Positions 24,364 to 36,725 of a stretch of 64,000 nucleotides of DNA are shown here, in pieces. The notes beneath the pieces were generated by a model. It searched no databases. It had not been told where the DNA came from and was given only the letters and a program-made list of their open reading frames with translations. The stretch comes from Metellina segmentata (lineage: Eukaryota; Arthropoda; Arachnida; Araneae; Tetragnathidae), in the NCBI GenBank assembly GCA_947359465.1, contig OX375881.1:32591742-32655741 (forward strand), in the 5' to 3' direction. The number at the start of each line of letters is the position of its first letter. Positions within the stretch are counted from its first letter, which is position 1. The position numbers and the translations under genes were made by a program.

Positions 24364-25231
24364 AGTCCAGTCACATTAATGTGACCACCTGCCAGAATAA
24401 CCACTTTTGGCAGAGCGGACCGTTGCGAGACGTGCAGGAAGAGAGTCAATTAGGTTTCTGATGATGAGTGCACCCAGTGAATGCAAGGAAAACATTCCCC
24501 AAACCACAATGCTCCCTCCTCCAGCCTGGATCCTTCCGGCAATTGTTGCAGGGTGTTTGCTTTCAGACGTTCACGCCGTATACGCCAACGTCCATCTGTC
24601 CGATGGAGCACAAAACGTGATTCATGGGAAAAAGCCACCTGTCGCCACTCTGTGGGCGTCCAGTTGCGGTACTGGCGTGCAAATTCCAGCCTTCGTCGCC
24701 GATGAACAGCCGTCAGCATAGGTGTATTAACCAGGCGTCTGCTGCGGAAGGCCCATGCGCAGCAACGTTCGCTGAACCGTTGTTGTTGATACAGTCTTTT
24801 TAGCCCCTTGGTTCATCTGGGCGGTCAGTTGCTCAACAGTTTCGCGTCTATTCGCCCGAACGCATCTCCGTAGCCTTCGTTCGCCTCTGTCATCTATAAC
24901 CCGTAGTGCACCATGTGCCACGCCACTGATTTTGGATAGTGCCATTTTGCCATGCACGGTATACATTTACCACGGAGGCACGCGAACAGTTCACAAAATT
25001 AGCCGTTTCCGAAATGCTTCCACCCTTGGCCCGAAAGCCAATAATCATGCCCTTTTGGAAGTCGGATAAATCGCTATGTTTCAGCATTACGCCAACGATT
25101 GAAATACTTTCCGATGCCTAGGACATCCTTTATATACACTCCACTGCAATGTGCTGCCACCTGCCCTTTGTGATTGGTTATTTCACGTTCACGTCGAAAG
25201 TAGGTGGTGGTCATATTAATGTGGCTGGACT
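24364..25231 (-). mobile_element. Internally deleted Tc1-like transposon, copy 1
   Basis: Inverted termini agtccagtcacattaatgtg (left) and agtccagccacattaatatg (right, complemented) bound an 868-bp element within a TA repeat, as expected of Tc1/mariner targeting TA. Complete Tc1 elements are usually longer, about 1.3 kb or more. The coding region is on the minus strand and is frameshifted and deleted, so the element can move only if a related transposase acts on its intact ends. Confidence 0.9.
24410..25087 (-). pseudogene. Tc1-like transposase, frameshifted and internally deleted
   Basis: Read on the minus strand in pieces. 25087-24890 gives an N-terminal helix-turn-helix (SDFQKGMIIGFRAKGGSISE), 24966-24727 a second DNA-binding segment (TVSTTTVQRTLLRMGL), and 24719-24450 the start of the catalytic domain (RRLEFARQYRNWTPTEWRQV). 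The pieces are in different frames, so at least two frameshifts separate them. The first catalytic aspartate of the usual FSDESRF motif is replaced by histidine (FSHESRF). Beyond the G-M-F-S-region the middle of the catalytic core, with the second and third acidic residues, is missing; the sequence jumps to the C-terminal LIDSLPARLATVRS segment. Such proteins cut and rejoin the element at TA sites; this one cannot be functional. Confidence 0.85.
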
Positions 25232-25242
25232 ATATATATATA

Positions 25243-25325
25243 TATAATCGATGACGTAACATCTCACCACTTGCAAATTTATTCAGATCGTGATGAACGA
25301 GATATCTCGGAGGGTTATATTGTGT
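25243..25325. repeat. Short palindrome-family block
   Basis: Contains tgatgaacgagatatctcgg and ends cggagggttata, a decayed form of the family terminus. Confidence 0.5.
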
Positions 25326-26349
25326 TTTCTTACAGACACGAGAGCACTCGGTGATTAAATTTTATAAGTATTTTCAGACCTTCAGAAATTTCTTTTCATA
25401 AATATTTTTTAATTTTATTATTAGTGCGCTAGTAAAAATGTTCAGATTTATTTCACAACGTCGCCTTTGATTATTTAATATTCTCATGCATTTTGTTTTA
25501 AAACTATATCGCATGCCATTAAATTTTATCGGTGTTAATCTAGTAACACAATAGATATGGAAAATATGAGATAACATAAAAAGTTACCAGATAACCCACA
25601 GCTCAGTTACAGAGGGTCCAACAGACATATAGAATATATTTACTCCGTAACCTTAATACTGACACCTTTTCATTTCTGTCTTATTTTATTGAAATCACAT
25701 CAATATATTTGTATAGAAACAATAGAAGCATGAGCTTACATCATGAGGACTCAGCCCATATCCGCGTGATGCATACGGCCCAGAATATTGTAAATTTTGT
25801 GCTATATTCCCCAATAAAATTGAATGGTTAGCTGTCTGGTGCTAGGTTGGGTAGGCATGGGGTCAAGTCATGCATCATGGTAGTGGTTCCGAATCCACTT
25901 TAAGTCGTATGTCCCTGTCTAACTAACGAACGTGTATCAAAAAATAAATGCACAATGAAAAATGAAATATGAAAACAAATCACCTCTCTTCTCACAAGCA
26001 CACCTTATTTATCTCTTTTTAACACTTGTGCATTGGTGTGAACTGGTCTTTTCGAGGATGAAGTGCAGTAAACAGAAAAATTGGATTTTCTGAACCATCA
26101 ACTTAAGACCTCGCTACGAATCGAAAACACTTTCATCGAACCAGACATTGATGCATTGCTTTAACAAAAACAAACAAGGTCAAATGTCTAACTAGTTTTA
26201 TGTTTGTGTGTTTAAACCTTCTGAGATTTTCAAGCACAACTGCTTTTAACTTGTATCACACGGAATGATTAGGTGGTAGCCGCATATCGTCTTTCAAATT
26301 GCAAAAGGTCGTATGTCGAAAATTACATTTTACTTTTATTATTGCTTTA
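25326..26349. other. Unassigned sequence with a possible tRNA-like segment
   Basis: At about 25845-25905 a B-box-like GGTTCCGAATCC is preceded by an A-box-like TAGGTTGGGTAGGC, so a degenerate SINE is possible on the plus strand. No cloverleaf or gene is seen in the rest. Confidence 0.3.
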
Positions 26350-27269
26350 CTAGGTTACCCCCTGCTCGCTTACGCTCGCCAACCCCCGCCAAATTTAACG
26401 TAACCCATCTAATTTTAAAGTTATTTTTGAAAATTTTCATGTCATTTTAAAATTATAAATTACACACTTAAAAAATATTTTGATTTGTAAATATACATAT
26501 ACCACCACGAAAGTACCATGTCTAGTGATATTTTGCAGGAAATAAATAAATAAAATCCAGCTCCTAAATAATATTTCTGGAATAGGTAATATACCGGAAC
26601 ACATAAGCAAACAGAAACAATATTCCAATCCTTAAAAAGTCCTTTGGAATTTTTTTTTTCTAGCCTGTTGAATTTGACTTACTGAATATATTCTGAAGTA
26701 AAACAATTCGACAAAAAACTTGAACAATATTGATTAAGGCAATGAAATCAAACATTAATTCTGAGGTTGCCAGATACCGAGTAGCAAAATTACGCTTTTA
26801 TGAACAATGAGTTTATCGTTTGGGCTTTTCGTGCTCCATTATAAAATTTAAGTAAATATAAAATTAAATGTTCTAAATATTCTTTCTTCATCAATCAAAT
26901 ATTTATAAATATAATTTTCATAAGGGAAAGAAGTAAAAATTCAGTTCAAACATGAACATTATAATTTAATTTATTTTAGGAAAATTGTTTTTCTATCAAC
27001 ACTGATAAAGCAATCTGAGATGCGTGCAGCAATCGTTTTATACTCAATGTTATTTCTATAGCGATTTCAAATTGATTTTGGCTTAGGCCTTAGGTCAATT
27101 GTAGGCCTCTTAGGATTCGAATTTTTCAAAATACTTTCTCAGTGCACCCCTACGGTATAAGAAGAATCCCCCCGTAAAATTTCAGCTTCCTAGGACTTGT
27201 ATTTCTTGACATACAGTGATGAGTCAGTCAGTGAGTCAGTGAGTGGTATTTGAATTTTATAGATATAGA
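26350..27269 (-). mobile_element. Helitron-like non-autonomous element (Hel-3)
   Basis: On the minus strand it begins A|TCTATATCTATAAAATTC (27269) and ends ...GGTAACCTAG|T (26350), with 5'-TC, 3'-CTAG and A/T flanks. The GC-rich end (ccccctgctcgcttacgctc on the plus strand) is shared with Hel-4. The interior shares long stretches with Hel-2, for example tcctgcaaaatatcactaga (minus strand). It carries no protein, so it depends on a replicase elsewhere. Confidence 0.75.
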
Positions 27270-27628
27270 TGCGTCATTTTGTGATTTCCACCTGTTGGTA
27301 TAATCTCTTATGTCATCAGCTGATCATATAAAAGATACAACCAAATGTATATAATAATAATAGAATGAAATCCTAAGGAAAAAGATTACTTTTTCTTTTT
27401 TGCTCTTCTAAAAAATACAGATCTTGGACGGCACACGACCTTTTTCACTTTGAGTAACGATGTGAGTTTCGACCAATAATTTAAAGGATTTAGTTGGACT
27501 AAATTATTAATTTAATTATTAAATCCTGAGCAAGATTTCACTGTATAACGTCTAAACCTAGTTAGACGTTATACAGGGAAACTACCGGTCGCATATTATG
27601 GAATAATGTTTGCATGACCATCAGAAGT
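27270..27628. other. Unassigned sequence
   Basis: Contains an imperfect direct or inverted motif gtctaacctagttagacgttatac around 27549-27574 (a short hairpin). No gene seen. Confidence 0.35.
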
Positions 27629-27823
27629 TTAACCCTCCAATACAATCTGTCTAAATTTTCTAATGGCGAGATATCTCGTCATGCTGGTTTTTGTACGATG
27701 AGAGATCAAGATCTGGTCAGCTTTCTTCAAACTATATTTTCATATGACAAGATCATGATGCACGTGATATATCGTATATCAATATCTAGTCATTTGGAAA
27801 ATGATAATCAAGAGGGTTTATGC
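27629..27823. repeat. Palindrome-family element, TTAA on the left
   Basis: Left end TTAA|CCCTCCAATAC at 27629 and right end agagggtttat at about 27820. The interior has ggcgagatatctcgtc (27665-27680) and gatctggtcagctttcttc. The right-hand tetranucleotide is TTTA rather than TTAA. Confidence 0.6.
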
Positions 27824-29487
27824 TGTAATAAAAAACAAATAAAGAACATTTTGCCACTCATATACGTTAACTATATTAAAGGGGTCTGGAACTCAAAATA
27901 TGAAAAAAAAGTCATTTTTTTTATTATCTTATAAAATAATATAGATCTTTCTGATTAAAATGACGCCTCAAAATTGTTTTTACCATACGTAGAACCGAAA
28001 GTATTCAACTTTTTATAAACGTGACAGCTGCAAATCCAATGAGACTTCATAATTTTAAACGCTTTTTTTCTCCTTTTGTGTAAAATGAGATTTCCCTAGT
28101 AAAAATCGATATACCTTAAGAACAACTTGTGATAAATGAACGATATTTTCAAAATTTACTTTTCAAATACATTTCTTTAATTTGTCTTTAGCATTTGTGT
28201 GTATATTTATTAGGTTATTTTTTGTATAATTTTTCGAACTCTGTATACTATGTGTTTTATGAAATTTTTGAACAAAATATTAAAAAAAAAATTTCTATTA
28301 TTTTTAACCAAAAAATCTCGAAAGCAATTTATAGTATGAACTCTTAGAAGTTAATTAATGCAAAAATGAAGTGATTTGTCCCAACATATTTTGCAATAGA
28401 TCAATTTTGCCCAACGTCAAAATTTTGACATTTTTTTATTTTAATAAATAAAATTTTAAAATTTTGAAAATATTAAATAGTTATTATAATTTCAAAATAC
28501 AATGTATACCTGCAAAAAAATTTTTAAAACAAAAACTTTAAAACTGACGATTTTAGAAGTCCCAGACCCCCTTAACCTACTGAGCAAGATTTCCTAGAAT
28601 TATCAGCATTGCTTTTTCCACTCAACATGCTTAATGGGTAAATTACAACATCTATTGGTTGAAGCAATTATCTATCTATTGGTCTATCTATTATCAATTA
28701 TCCATCTATTGATCTATCTATTATCAACTATCTATCTGTTGGAAACTATTGGAAGTATTCAACTAGACAAGAAGTTCAAAACTGGTTAGCAATCATGTAA
28801 TAGATTGGTTCTTCTTCGTGGCACAAGGGTCATGTTTCGTCATGCCACGATTTGATACAACACTTTGGCTGCTCGAGCCAATATGTTGAACACCACAGGT
28901 CTATACGATGAAACAATTTCCGGACGACTTTAAATTTCGCTTCAGGCCTCGCAAAAGAAATATACAATCCAGCGCTGTTAAAAACAGACAAAAAAAACCC
29001 CGAAAAACAAGCCCCAAAACAAGTCAATTCCACCCCTCCCGTGACGTACATTTCGTCAAGGAAAATCTCCTTATCTAGTCTTGCGTGGAAACTCCGTCCG
29101 ACTCGACTTACCGAGTTCCCCTTTCTTTTACGGAATGCTACTTAGATACCGAAGTACTATTCCGTTCTCTTCCGAAAATCCATTCCAGTATCACTCCGAT
29201 CCATAAGCAGTTTACGTCTCCCCTTCTTGTTTGCAGAGTACGCTTTTCAAGTCCTTTGCCTCGGGGCCGTGTGCTTTTCCCACTCCTATAGGAGAATTTC
29301 TTTGCCGGGCTTCGATTTCTGTCGTCTTAAAAGAATGCATTCGGTCGGCCTTAACAGGCATAAGCCAACATGGGTCTTCAGCAATGTGAGATGGGTTCCC
29401 TTTTATTATAGACAAGCTGTAGAGCTTGTTTGTGTGTGGGTGTAACAATACAGCGGGCTCTGAAAAGCAGTTATAGACCATCCCGGT
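27824..29487. other. Unassigned sequence, 1.7 kb
   Basis: 28540-28580 and the mirror region near 27890 share gtctggga/tcccagacccc words in inverse order, so a long degenerate inverted repeat (about 27880-28575) is possible. 28650-28745 is a tatctattg minisatellite. A frame of 115 residues at 29212-29559 (minus) has no recognised motif. Confidence 0.35.
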
Positions 29488-29915
29488 GATTATCAAGACG
29501 ATATAACTCGTCATTAGACGAAAACCGACCAGATCGTGATGATCGATATATCTTGTCATTAAAAGAAAACTGACGAGACCTCGTTCTGGAAAGAAAACAC
29601 ATCCGATCTTGATCCAGTAATCATCTGAAAATCGGGAATATCTTGACGGTGAGATATTTCATCACTAGCAAAATTGGTCAGATGATTTTGATGGACGATA
29701 TATGCCGCTATAACAAGAAAAATAACCAGATAATCATGTACGAAATATTTCATTAACAGGAAACTGACTGGATCGCCTTCTGAGAAGATACCAGATAAGA
29801 TATTTATCTCGTCACCAACTACAATTTAGGTATATCTTGACGTTGAGATATCTCGTCGCTATCAAAATAGGTCAGTTCTTGATAGACGAGATATCTCGTC
29901 GAAACCGGAGGGTAA
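29488..29915. repeat. Palindrome-family block
   Basis: Has a perfect 16-bp palindrome GACGAGATATCTCGTC at 29885-29900 followed by gaaaccggagggtaaag, the family's right terminus. Internal units (agaaaactgaccagatc, gacggtgagatatttcatca) are diverged. Confidence 0.7.
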
Positions 29916-31439
29916 AGATTTCCTTATCTCTAGCGGAATACAAACGCAAATAATGAGGGCGCATAGAAATATACCCCCGATTTGTCTCATTGACCACGAA
30001 AATTTACAAATCAAACCCTTGTTTTAGTGCGTTAATTAGTGAATTTCGTAACTCAAAAAAACATCTCAGTATTTATCACTATATGTCATGAATGCACAAC
30101 TACCCCTTCTCACTGCTCAAAACTAGATCTCAATAATTCTAAAAGGAACTAAAGCTACACACTTTATTGACACTCCTAAATTAGAACATAGCCAATAAAA
30201 ACTCCAAAGAACGAATTTCGAATTGATTTATTAAAGTTGAATTAGAAAACGTCAATTATATTAAACTGAGCGTCGTCAAAATTGAAATATATTACATTTT
30301 AAGACAACCCTTAATATATATCAGTTAAAGCATTTGGGGAGAGTAAGTAAAATCGTCGTATTCTTTCTAGTTTTTTTAGCACTGGAAATCGTTTCCATAG
30401 ATCGATAATGTACTATGTATAATCATGTCTCAAACGATTCAAGGAGAATCTGTCGTGTAAATCCTTCCCCCGAATAACTTGAACATGTAATTAAATTACA
30501 TTTTCATCCAACCTCTGCTAAAAGATTAACTCGCTTAAGAGTTGGTTTTGAATAATTAAACTTCTCTTCTGATTCGTGTTCCATGTAACTAATTTTTACT
30601 GCGATGAAACCAGGCTCCGGGTGCCCGATTATTAAAATCCAAACACGGTATTTGGAAAGAATTCCTGTTTGTAACGATGCACTTCATTTAAGAATACCTT
30701 CAACGATTTACTGAAAGCTCGTACTACTCGAGAAAAATACACGTCAAAGAAAAACTTCAATTACGCTCCAGTGTTAAAAAGGAAAGTATCTTTTCAGTAT
30801 CTAATGGTAAATTCTCAGCTAGGTCATTACTTTATTGGTCTTTACGGGCACATAAACTTTTGGATGTTTGAATTTTATATGCATTTAGAATAAAGTATAT
30901 GGCATATGTTTTGCTTTTAAGAAAAACTATTATTTAGTTTCTGTAGAACATGCCTTTTTACGTCGTCTAAGAACATGCTTCGAAAGACATAATAAATGGC
31001 TGCCTTAAAAAGAAGAATACATAATGATTGTTTTTAGACTGTAAAAGATAAGAAGCAATATTATTTGTAAAGTGCAAAACGTGTATGGAAAAGTTTTAGA
31101 CTATTAATTAGTTGCCGATTTTGTGTTCAGCACATGATAGATCAAGCCCATAAAACCGCTCGTCTATAAACTGTCCCGAACCATCAAAGGATTCTCAGAA
31201 ACATCACGGGAATCCAAAGAAAAGCATGAAAGCCTGCAAGTTCGAGTATTTAGGACAAGCAGGAAAAACGCTGTCTGTTTTGAAATTTTAGGGTTAGTAT
31301 GGACACAAAGTATTTTCACACTATTTTGTATTTTTACAAAGATGTCCATCATATTCGATCGCATGAAACTTCGAAAGCATATCATAGGAAAGTTCCCCTA
31401 TGCTTACGCTTAAGTATTGAATTCTGACGATTCCTGAAT
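29916..31439. other. Unassigned sequence
   Basis: No gene, RNA or repeat recognised. Confidence 0.4.
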
Positions 31440-31665
31440 TTTAATCATAAAGTGGATACTCTGCAAATCCTATAGGAGGGATAACATTGGACGAAATTTC
31501 AACCCTATTGTATCGAAACTGACGAATTTGCATAATAACTGATGGTACAGTTATAATATAATATAAACTGATGGTGTAGTTATCACACTTTTAATCATAA
31601 AGGGGTACAATACAAATCATATTAGACGTATACCATTGGACGAAACGTCAAACAACGCAATGTAT
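31440..31665 (-). repeat. Tandemly duplicated dispersed repeat (pair with 35340)
   Basis: Two units about 160 bp apart share attttaatcataaag and cattggacgaaa. Read on the minus strand they match 35357-35420 (ttgaagtttcgtcaaatgtt and following), so this is one dispersed family in two orientations. Confidence 0.55.
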
Positions 31666-34600
31666 CTATGGTGATATCATTCTAGTGTTGGATGGTGGAG
31701 CTTTCTCATCTTCTTTCAAATGAACATTGGATATTTTGGAGTTTTATGACACGATGGCCATAGTTGTGGCCATTATAGGACAACGTCAAGAAAAAAAAAG
31801 TCGTAAAAGGGAAAAAAAGGGATTGGGGATAGAGTTGTGGGGTGAAACCAAGATAATTTAGACCTCCACCCATGTTTAGTGCAGACAGAAACCTCACGAG
31901 GAGGTAAAAAATCCCTCAGGTATGTAGGATCCATGAAGTTCTGCACACACCTAAAGAAGAAGATGTTTCACATAAAGGAGGGATCTTTCAATGGAGAATA
32001 GTGTACCGCTGCTATCGTCTCAGTATGAATCGTTAAATTTTAAACTTAAATCCTAAATCTTTACCAAGTACGTTCACCCTTTGAGTACGTGACTGCCCTG
32101 AGAAAAGGCAAGCATATCGCCCATAGGTTAGATTAACCTTTTTATTGTTTATTCCAGCTTGTACATGTGGTCATTAGATGTTACCCTTTGATCTTCAAAG
32201 GGTTTTATCAGAGCGTGACTGTTAATTAAGCATCATAATACCTCAAAATCAGATTAGGGATCACGAGTTCGTACTCTCTAGAACCCTAGAAACGTTTTTT
32301 CGGGTTTTATAAAACCACAAAGATGAGAGTTTGGAAGAAGAGAAGTTATCATCTTTCAGCCACCGCTGCGGAGTGGTACTATTATGGGTAGGCTGCCTTT
32401 GCCATATACTAGTTTGGTTTCCGTATTTGTACTTCTGTTAACATTATATATCGATATCTTAAAATAAAGAAATGTTATGATTGACCAGACATGTCTACTT
32501 CCCCTCAAGTAGTATGGCTAATCAAATTGAGAGATGGTATCATTAATCCATAAGACCTTGGTATCTTTAAAGAATAGAGAGCGCTAAAACTGTGACAATA
32601 GCAATGGGTGACCTTTGCAAAACTCTAAGTACTCACATAATAAAAAACGTTACGAAACCAAGAGAAATTCGAACACAGATTTTGCCAAGACTAGCATCTG
32701 GAGAGTGACTTACACCACACCTCCCGCCAAGCATGTACGCCCAGGCCTTCCATCTTATCTCCTGGTGCCAACATTTATCATCTGGTGGGTGTTGAGCGGA
32801 AGGCTTCGATGGTTCTGATGAAATTTGGAGCCATCATTCGCTTCGACAGCGCGGAAACTTTTCGGTAAACTTTTAATCATCTACAGCTCAATGAGCGCAT
32901 TCCTCCGCTTTTATGATCGACAGACGAGAGAATAAGAATTCCCGCCCTCTGGACCACCCCACCCCGCGCGTGTGAAACTTTTGCAAAGTGGAACGGGGTA
33001 TCGTTTGCGGAGAAGCGAAGGGTGTGCTTGTGTAATTGGAGCAAATAGATACATTAACAGGAATCTAGAAAACGTGTAAGCATGTCTCTGTGAGCTACGG
33101 GTGTTGTTTCGCGCTTTGAAAGATAAGGTGTGGTAGTGATTGGCTGTGTTTCACTTTCTTGATGTGTACAGATGAGTATATGATTTGTTTAATCCCTTGA
33201 GTGACGCAATATTATCAAATAGTATTAACAACCATATATTGGTTTGCAGAATGCATGAATTATTTCAATATTTTGATCATTTCCATGGATTGTTTCCTTA
33301 ATTTATTGATCCTCTCGATTTATTGATCCTCTCGATTTATTGATCCTCTCGATTTATTGATCCTCTCGATTTATTGATAATGTCCATGGATAATTTTCAT
33401 GAATGCCTTGGAAGGATCAATATGGAATGTTTCCATGTATACATAGGAATAATCAATATTAATTTTTGCCATGAATGCTAGGAAGGAATCATTATATATT
33501 TGTTTCCATGAAACTATGATTTTTTACAATCCCTTTCCATGGATTCGATAGGATTATTTCTATGAATCCATGGATACTTTTACTCTATTGATCGTTTTCA
33601 TGATTTCTTTCAATCTATTTATGCTTTACATTTATACTAAGATTATTTCAATCTTTGATACTTGACATGTATTTTTCCTTGAATTCACGGATTCTTTCAA
33701 TCTATTGATCATTTGGAAAGAACGTAGTTGTTCTTTTTGTCTGATATAATCATGGTGGAAATATCCTATGTGTTATTTCCTAATAATAAAATCCTTCGGA
33801 AAGAGTGTAGTGGTATTATCATAAGATTAAAATGCTTTGGAAGTATTGTAGCGGTCCTTTACTTGGAACAGAATTATGTGGAAGTGTTCTAATGGTCCTT
33901 TTCCTTGGAATAGAATCCTTTGGAAAAATTATATTATGTATCTATCTATTCTTATGATGCAATCAAAACGAAAGGTTGTATTTGTCAAGGTCAGAACTAG
34001 TTATAAGTCATGAAGAAAAGACAACAGCTTGCAGGATTTGTGCGCATCCTTCAGAGGGTTCATATGTGTGTTTCCCACATTTTTTGCTTTATGAGAACGC
34101 CGTCGATTCTTAGATGCACAGCTATGTCATGCAAGGTAAGAAAACAATACCTCCAAGGTTTGACACATGACTATTTCTACCTCAACAGATAGTATGGGGC
34201 GACTTACAGCCAACCATCTATGTCAAAACTAGATCTCTTTCGAAATCGTTGTATCGTTACAAATTTCTGCGGAATTGTAATTGTGTTAATTTAATGATAA
34301 AACAGCACGATGGAATCCACTGATGTCCCTAAAATATTGATATGAATTTGACTCATGAATCATAAAATGTTCTTATAATGCATACATATTTATTAAATCC
34401 CCCAAGATATATAAGGATTATCACTTAACAAATGAGCACCACCAGTACTGGTTAACGATATCAACACGCGCTCAATCCAAATACATGTCTTTTCAAGCTA
34501 TGAAATCTTAGAACAAAAATCTATGGAAAGGAAATACACTCAGAATGGGTGTAACATGACACACGTTTTCCAAACGCTACTACTGTTAAAGAAGGAACGT

Positions 34601-35339
34601 TTGAATTTCTCTTATGAAAATATGCGTCATATTTTATTCATACAACAAAGTCAATACAAGCGAACGAGCCCCTTTGGTTTCAAGATAAGGTATGAATGAT
34701 GGAATTTTCCTGTGATCACGATAAAAATGTACTACTTGTTTTGTTATCCAGATATTATTTCTATTCCAACTAGTTATAGCCTCCAGTCAGAGTACCTTAG
34801 TCTATGTATATTGCTTTATAAAAACGACAGCAATGGAGCAATCGAGATGAGGTTTTATTCCGGTGCTGGGTCTGCATGATCTTTGAATAAATATAATTTT
34901 TATTGGCTCCTATGATTACGAAAGGAGTGGTGGTAATATTCTGCTGAAATAAGGAAAGTTCAAAACTTTATTGTGTAACGTTAAGAGAGAAATATAAATT
35001 TATCTGTGGCAGAACAGCGAAGGAAAAAGCAACAACCGCATTTTTCCAAGATTTAAAAACGTATTCGAAGATTATATTTCAGTTACCAACAACTATAAAT
35101 AGCGCGTGAAAAAGATATAAATAGCAGTTTATGAGTTATATAATGATAAAAAAGGCACTATTTTCAAAATGTTAAGCTTTGACCTTTAGTTTGGTTGACA
35201 GTCTCTTTCCATCGAATAACTTCTCTTATATTCATGCCTCTAGGGTCCGCGAGTTTCAACGATTCGGAATGAAATTTGAGATTTAGATGTTTCAAGGTAT
35301 ACACTCGAGGGTTATGTAAATAGAAGGATATCAAAATTG
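31666..35339. other. Unassigned sequence, 3.7 kb
   Basis: Only small repeats are visible: a 17-bp minisatellite tttattgatcctctcga, about five copies (33300-33375), set in a longer tract rich in cca/tgg atcc-like words (33240-33700). A 67-residue frame at 32615-32818 and a 60-residue frame at 34010-34192 have no known motif. No host gene recognised. Confidence 0.4.
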
Positions 35340-35530
35340 ATTCATTGGGTTGTTTGAAGTTTCGTCAAATGTTATACCTCCCATTGGATTTTCAGAACAA
35401 TCTTTTATGATTAAAAATGAGAAAGCGTCACCACACCTCAGCAGAACAACGGTATCAAAATTGATATATTTGATTGGAAATTTCGTTCAATGTAATTCCC
35501 CAATGGGTGATATACATTACCCTGTGATGG
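35340..35530 (+). repeat. Dispersed repeat, inverse partner of 31440
   Basis: Two diverged units about 110 bp apart, each with tcaaaattgat and aaatttcgt or agtttcgt words, match the minus strand of 31440-31665. The repeat ends at the decayed Tc1 transposase. Confidence 0.5.
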
Positions 35531-35539
35531 TATAAGGAA

Positions 35540-36040
35540 GTAGGGAGATGGTCCCCACGTGCTGCTAATACACTAGCAACCCTTCTGGACATACTTTCAA
35601 CAAGGCTTTGATGCACAGCTATGGGTATTTGTGTCCATTCTTGTTGCTAGAATGTCGCCAGCTCAGCTGTAGATTTCGGACGTGGTTCCCTGGTCTGTAA
35701 TCGTCGCTCTAACTCGCCCTACAAATGTTCCATAGGGTTAAGGTCGGGACTCTGAGCAGGCCAGGGAAGACGTTTGACATCCATATCCTGATACCACTAC
35801 TTGGCAGAGGCTGCAACATGACATGGAGTGTGGTCGTACCTGAAGTAACATTTGTCCATTCCATAAAATCGCCAGAGCGTAGAAAGAATGTGATTGTACA
35901 GAATGTTTTTGTAAGCGTCGGAGTTTAATTTACCAGTAACAACATGCAAAGGTTCTAGACCATACCACGAAAAACACCCCCAAACAAGTTGTCGGTTTAT
36001 ATTTAAATCCGTTGGCGTCCGGTCAGTATGGTAGTGTATA
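35540..36040 (-). pseudogene. Tc1-like transposase C-terminal half (DD34E), decayed
   Basis: The minus-strand translation recovers the second half of a Tc1 transposase: LVWGCFSWYG, then LNSDAYKNILYNHIL, RYDHTPCHVAASAK with the second catalytic aspartate, WPAQSPDLNPMEHL with the catalytic glutamate, then ELERRLQT and the C-terminal ESMSRRVASVLAARG. The spacing between the aspartate and glutamate is 34 residues, the DD34E of Tc1. In-frame stops interrupt it (after AAS-AK, after MEHL, and after ELATF), so it is dead. The N-terminal half and the inverted termini are not visible. It is a different lineage from the deleted Tc1 elements at 24364 and 58661. Confidence 0.85.
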
Positions 36041-36288
36041 GTGGTTGTAGCATCTTGATATCATAAACTGTATGAGTAGCCCTAAGAGATGAATTCTTGT
36101 AACATAATTATCGGGCACATATCTTGAAATGTCTAAGTACGAAACTTCATACCGATTCGTAGAAAAATAATACCTAGGGGATCATTTCAGGGGAATTTAT
36201 TTTATGACCAGCACATATGTAACGAAAACATAAACCAATACGTCACTGGGACTTATTCACGTATCTTTAATTTCAGAAGATTGTTTTA

Positions 36289-36506
36289 CTTAATGCTACA
36301 AGTGATTTCAACGAGATATCTTGTTCATCAAAATTTGAGCAATTTTGATGATGGCAGTATATTTTGTTATCAAGATATTGCAAATTGTTCGATGATAACG
36401 ACTAGATTAAGAACTGTTCAGTTTGTTTTACGAAAGAGATTTCTTTTGCATCAGGTTCTGCCAGTTTTATTAATGACGAAATACTAGATCTAGATCAGAA
36501 GGTTAA
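36289..36506. repeat. TTAA-bounded palindrome-family element
   Basis: TTAA lies near 36290 (acttaatgctac) and at 36503-36506 (aaggttaatgg). The left terminus tgctacaagtgatttcaacg leads straight into gagatatcttg. Internal units resemble those at 38820 and 49860. Confidence 0.55.
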
Positions 36507-36721
36507 TGGTATTCTTTAGACTACTGACAGTACAGTCATGCACCTTAAAAGTTATAAGAATCGTGATAAGAAAGAATTTAGACTACTGCTGGTATAGCAG
36601 TATTACCTTTAAAGTTATAAGAATCGTGTGAAGAAAGAATTTAGACTACGGGCAGTATAGCAGTTGTACCTTGAAAGTTATAAGAATCACGCCAGTTATA
36701 TCCATAGCCGTAGTCAAAAGG
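36507..36721 (+). repeat. ~70-bp tandem repeat between TTAA sites (family J2)
   Basis: Three units (core agttataagaatcgtg plus aagaaagaatttagactac) lie between TTAA at 36503-36506 and TTAA at 36722-36725. The right end is tagtcaaaagg and the left end tggtattctttagacta, which are roughly inverse. An inverted copy occurs at 51295-51503. Confidence 0.7.
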
Positions 36722-36725
36722 TTAA

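Noticed and set aside
24407..24721. 104-residue plus-strand frame
   Set aside because: Antisense of the broken Tc1 transposase.
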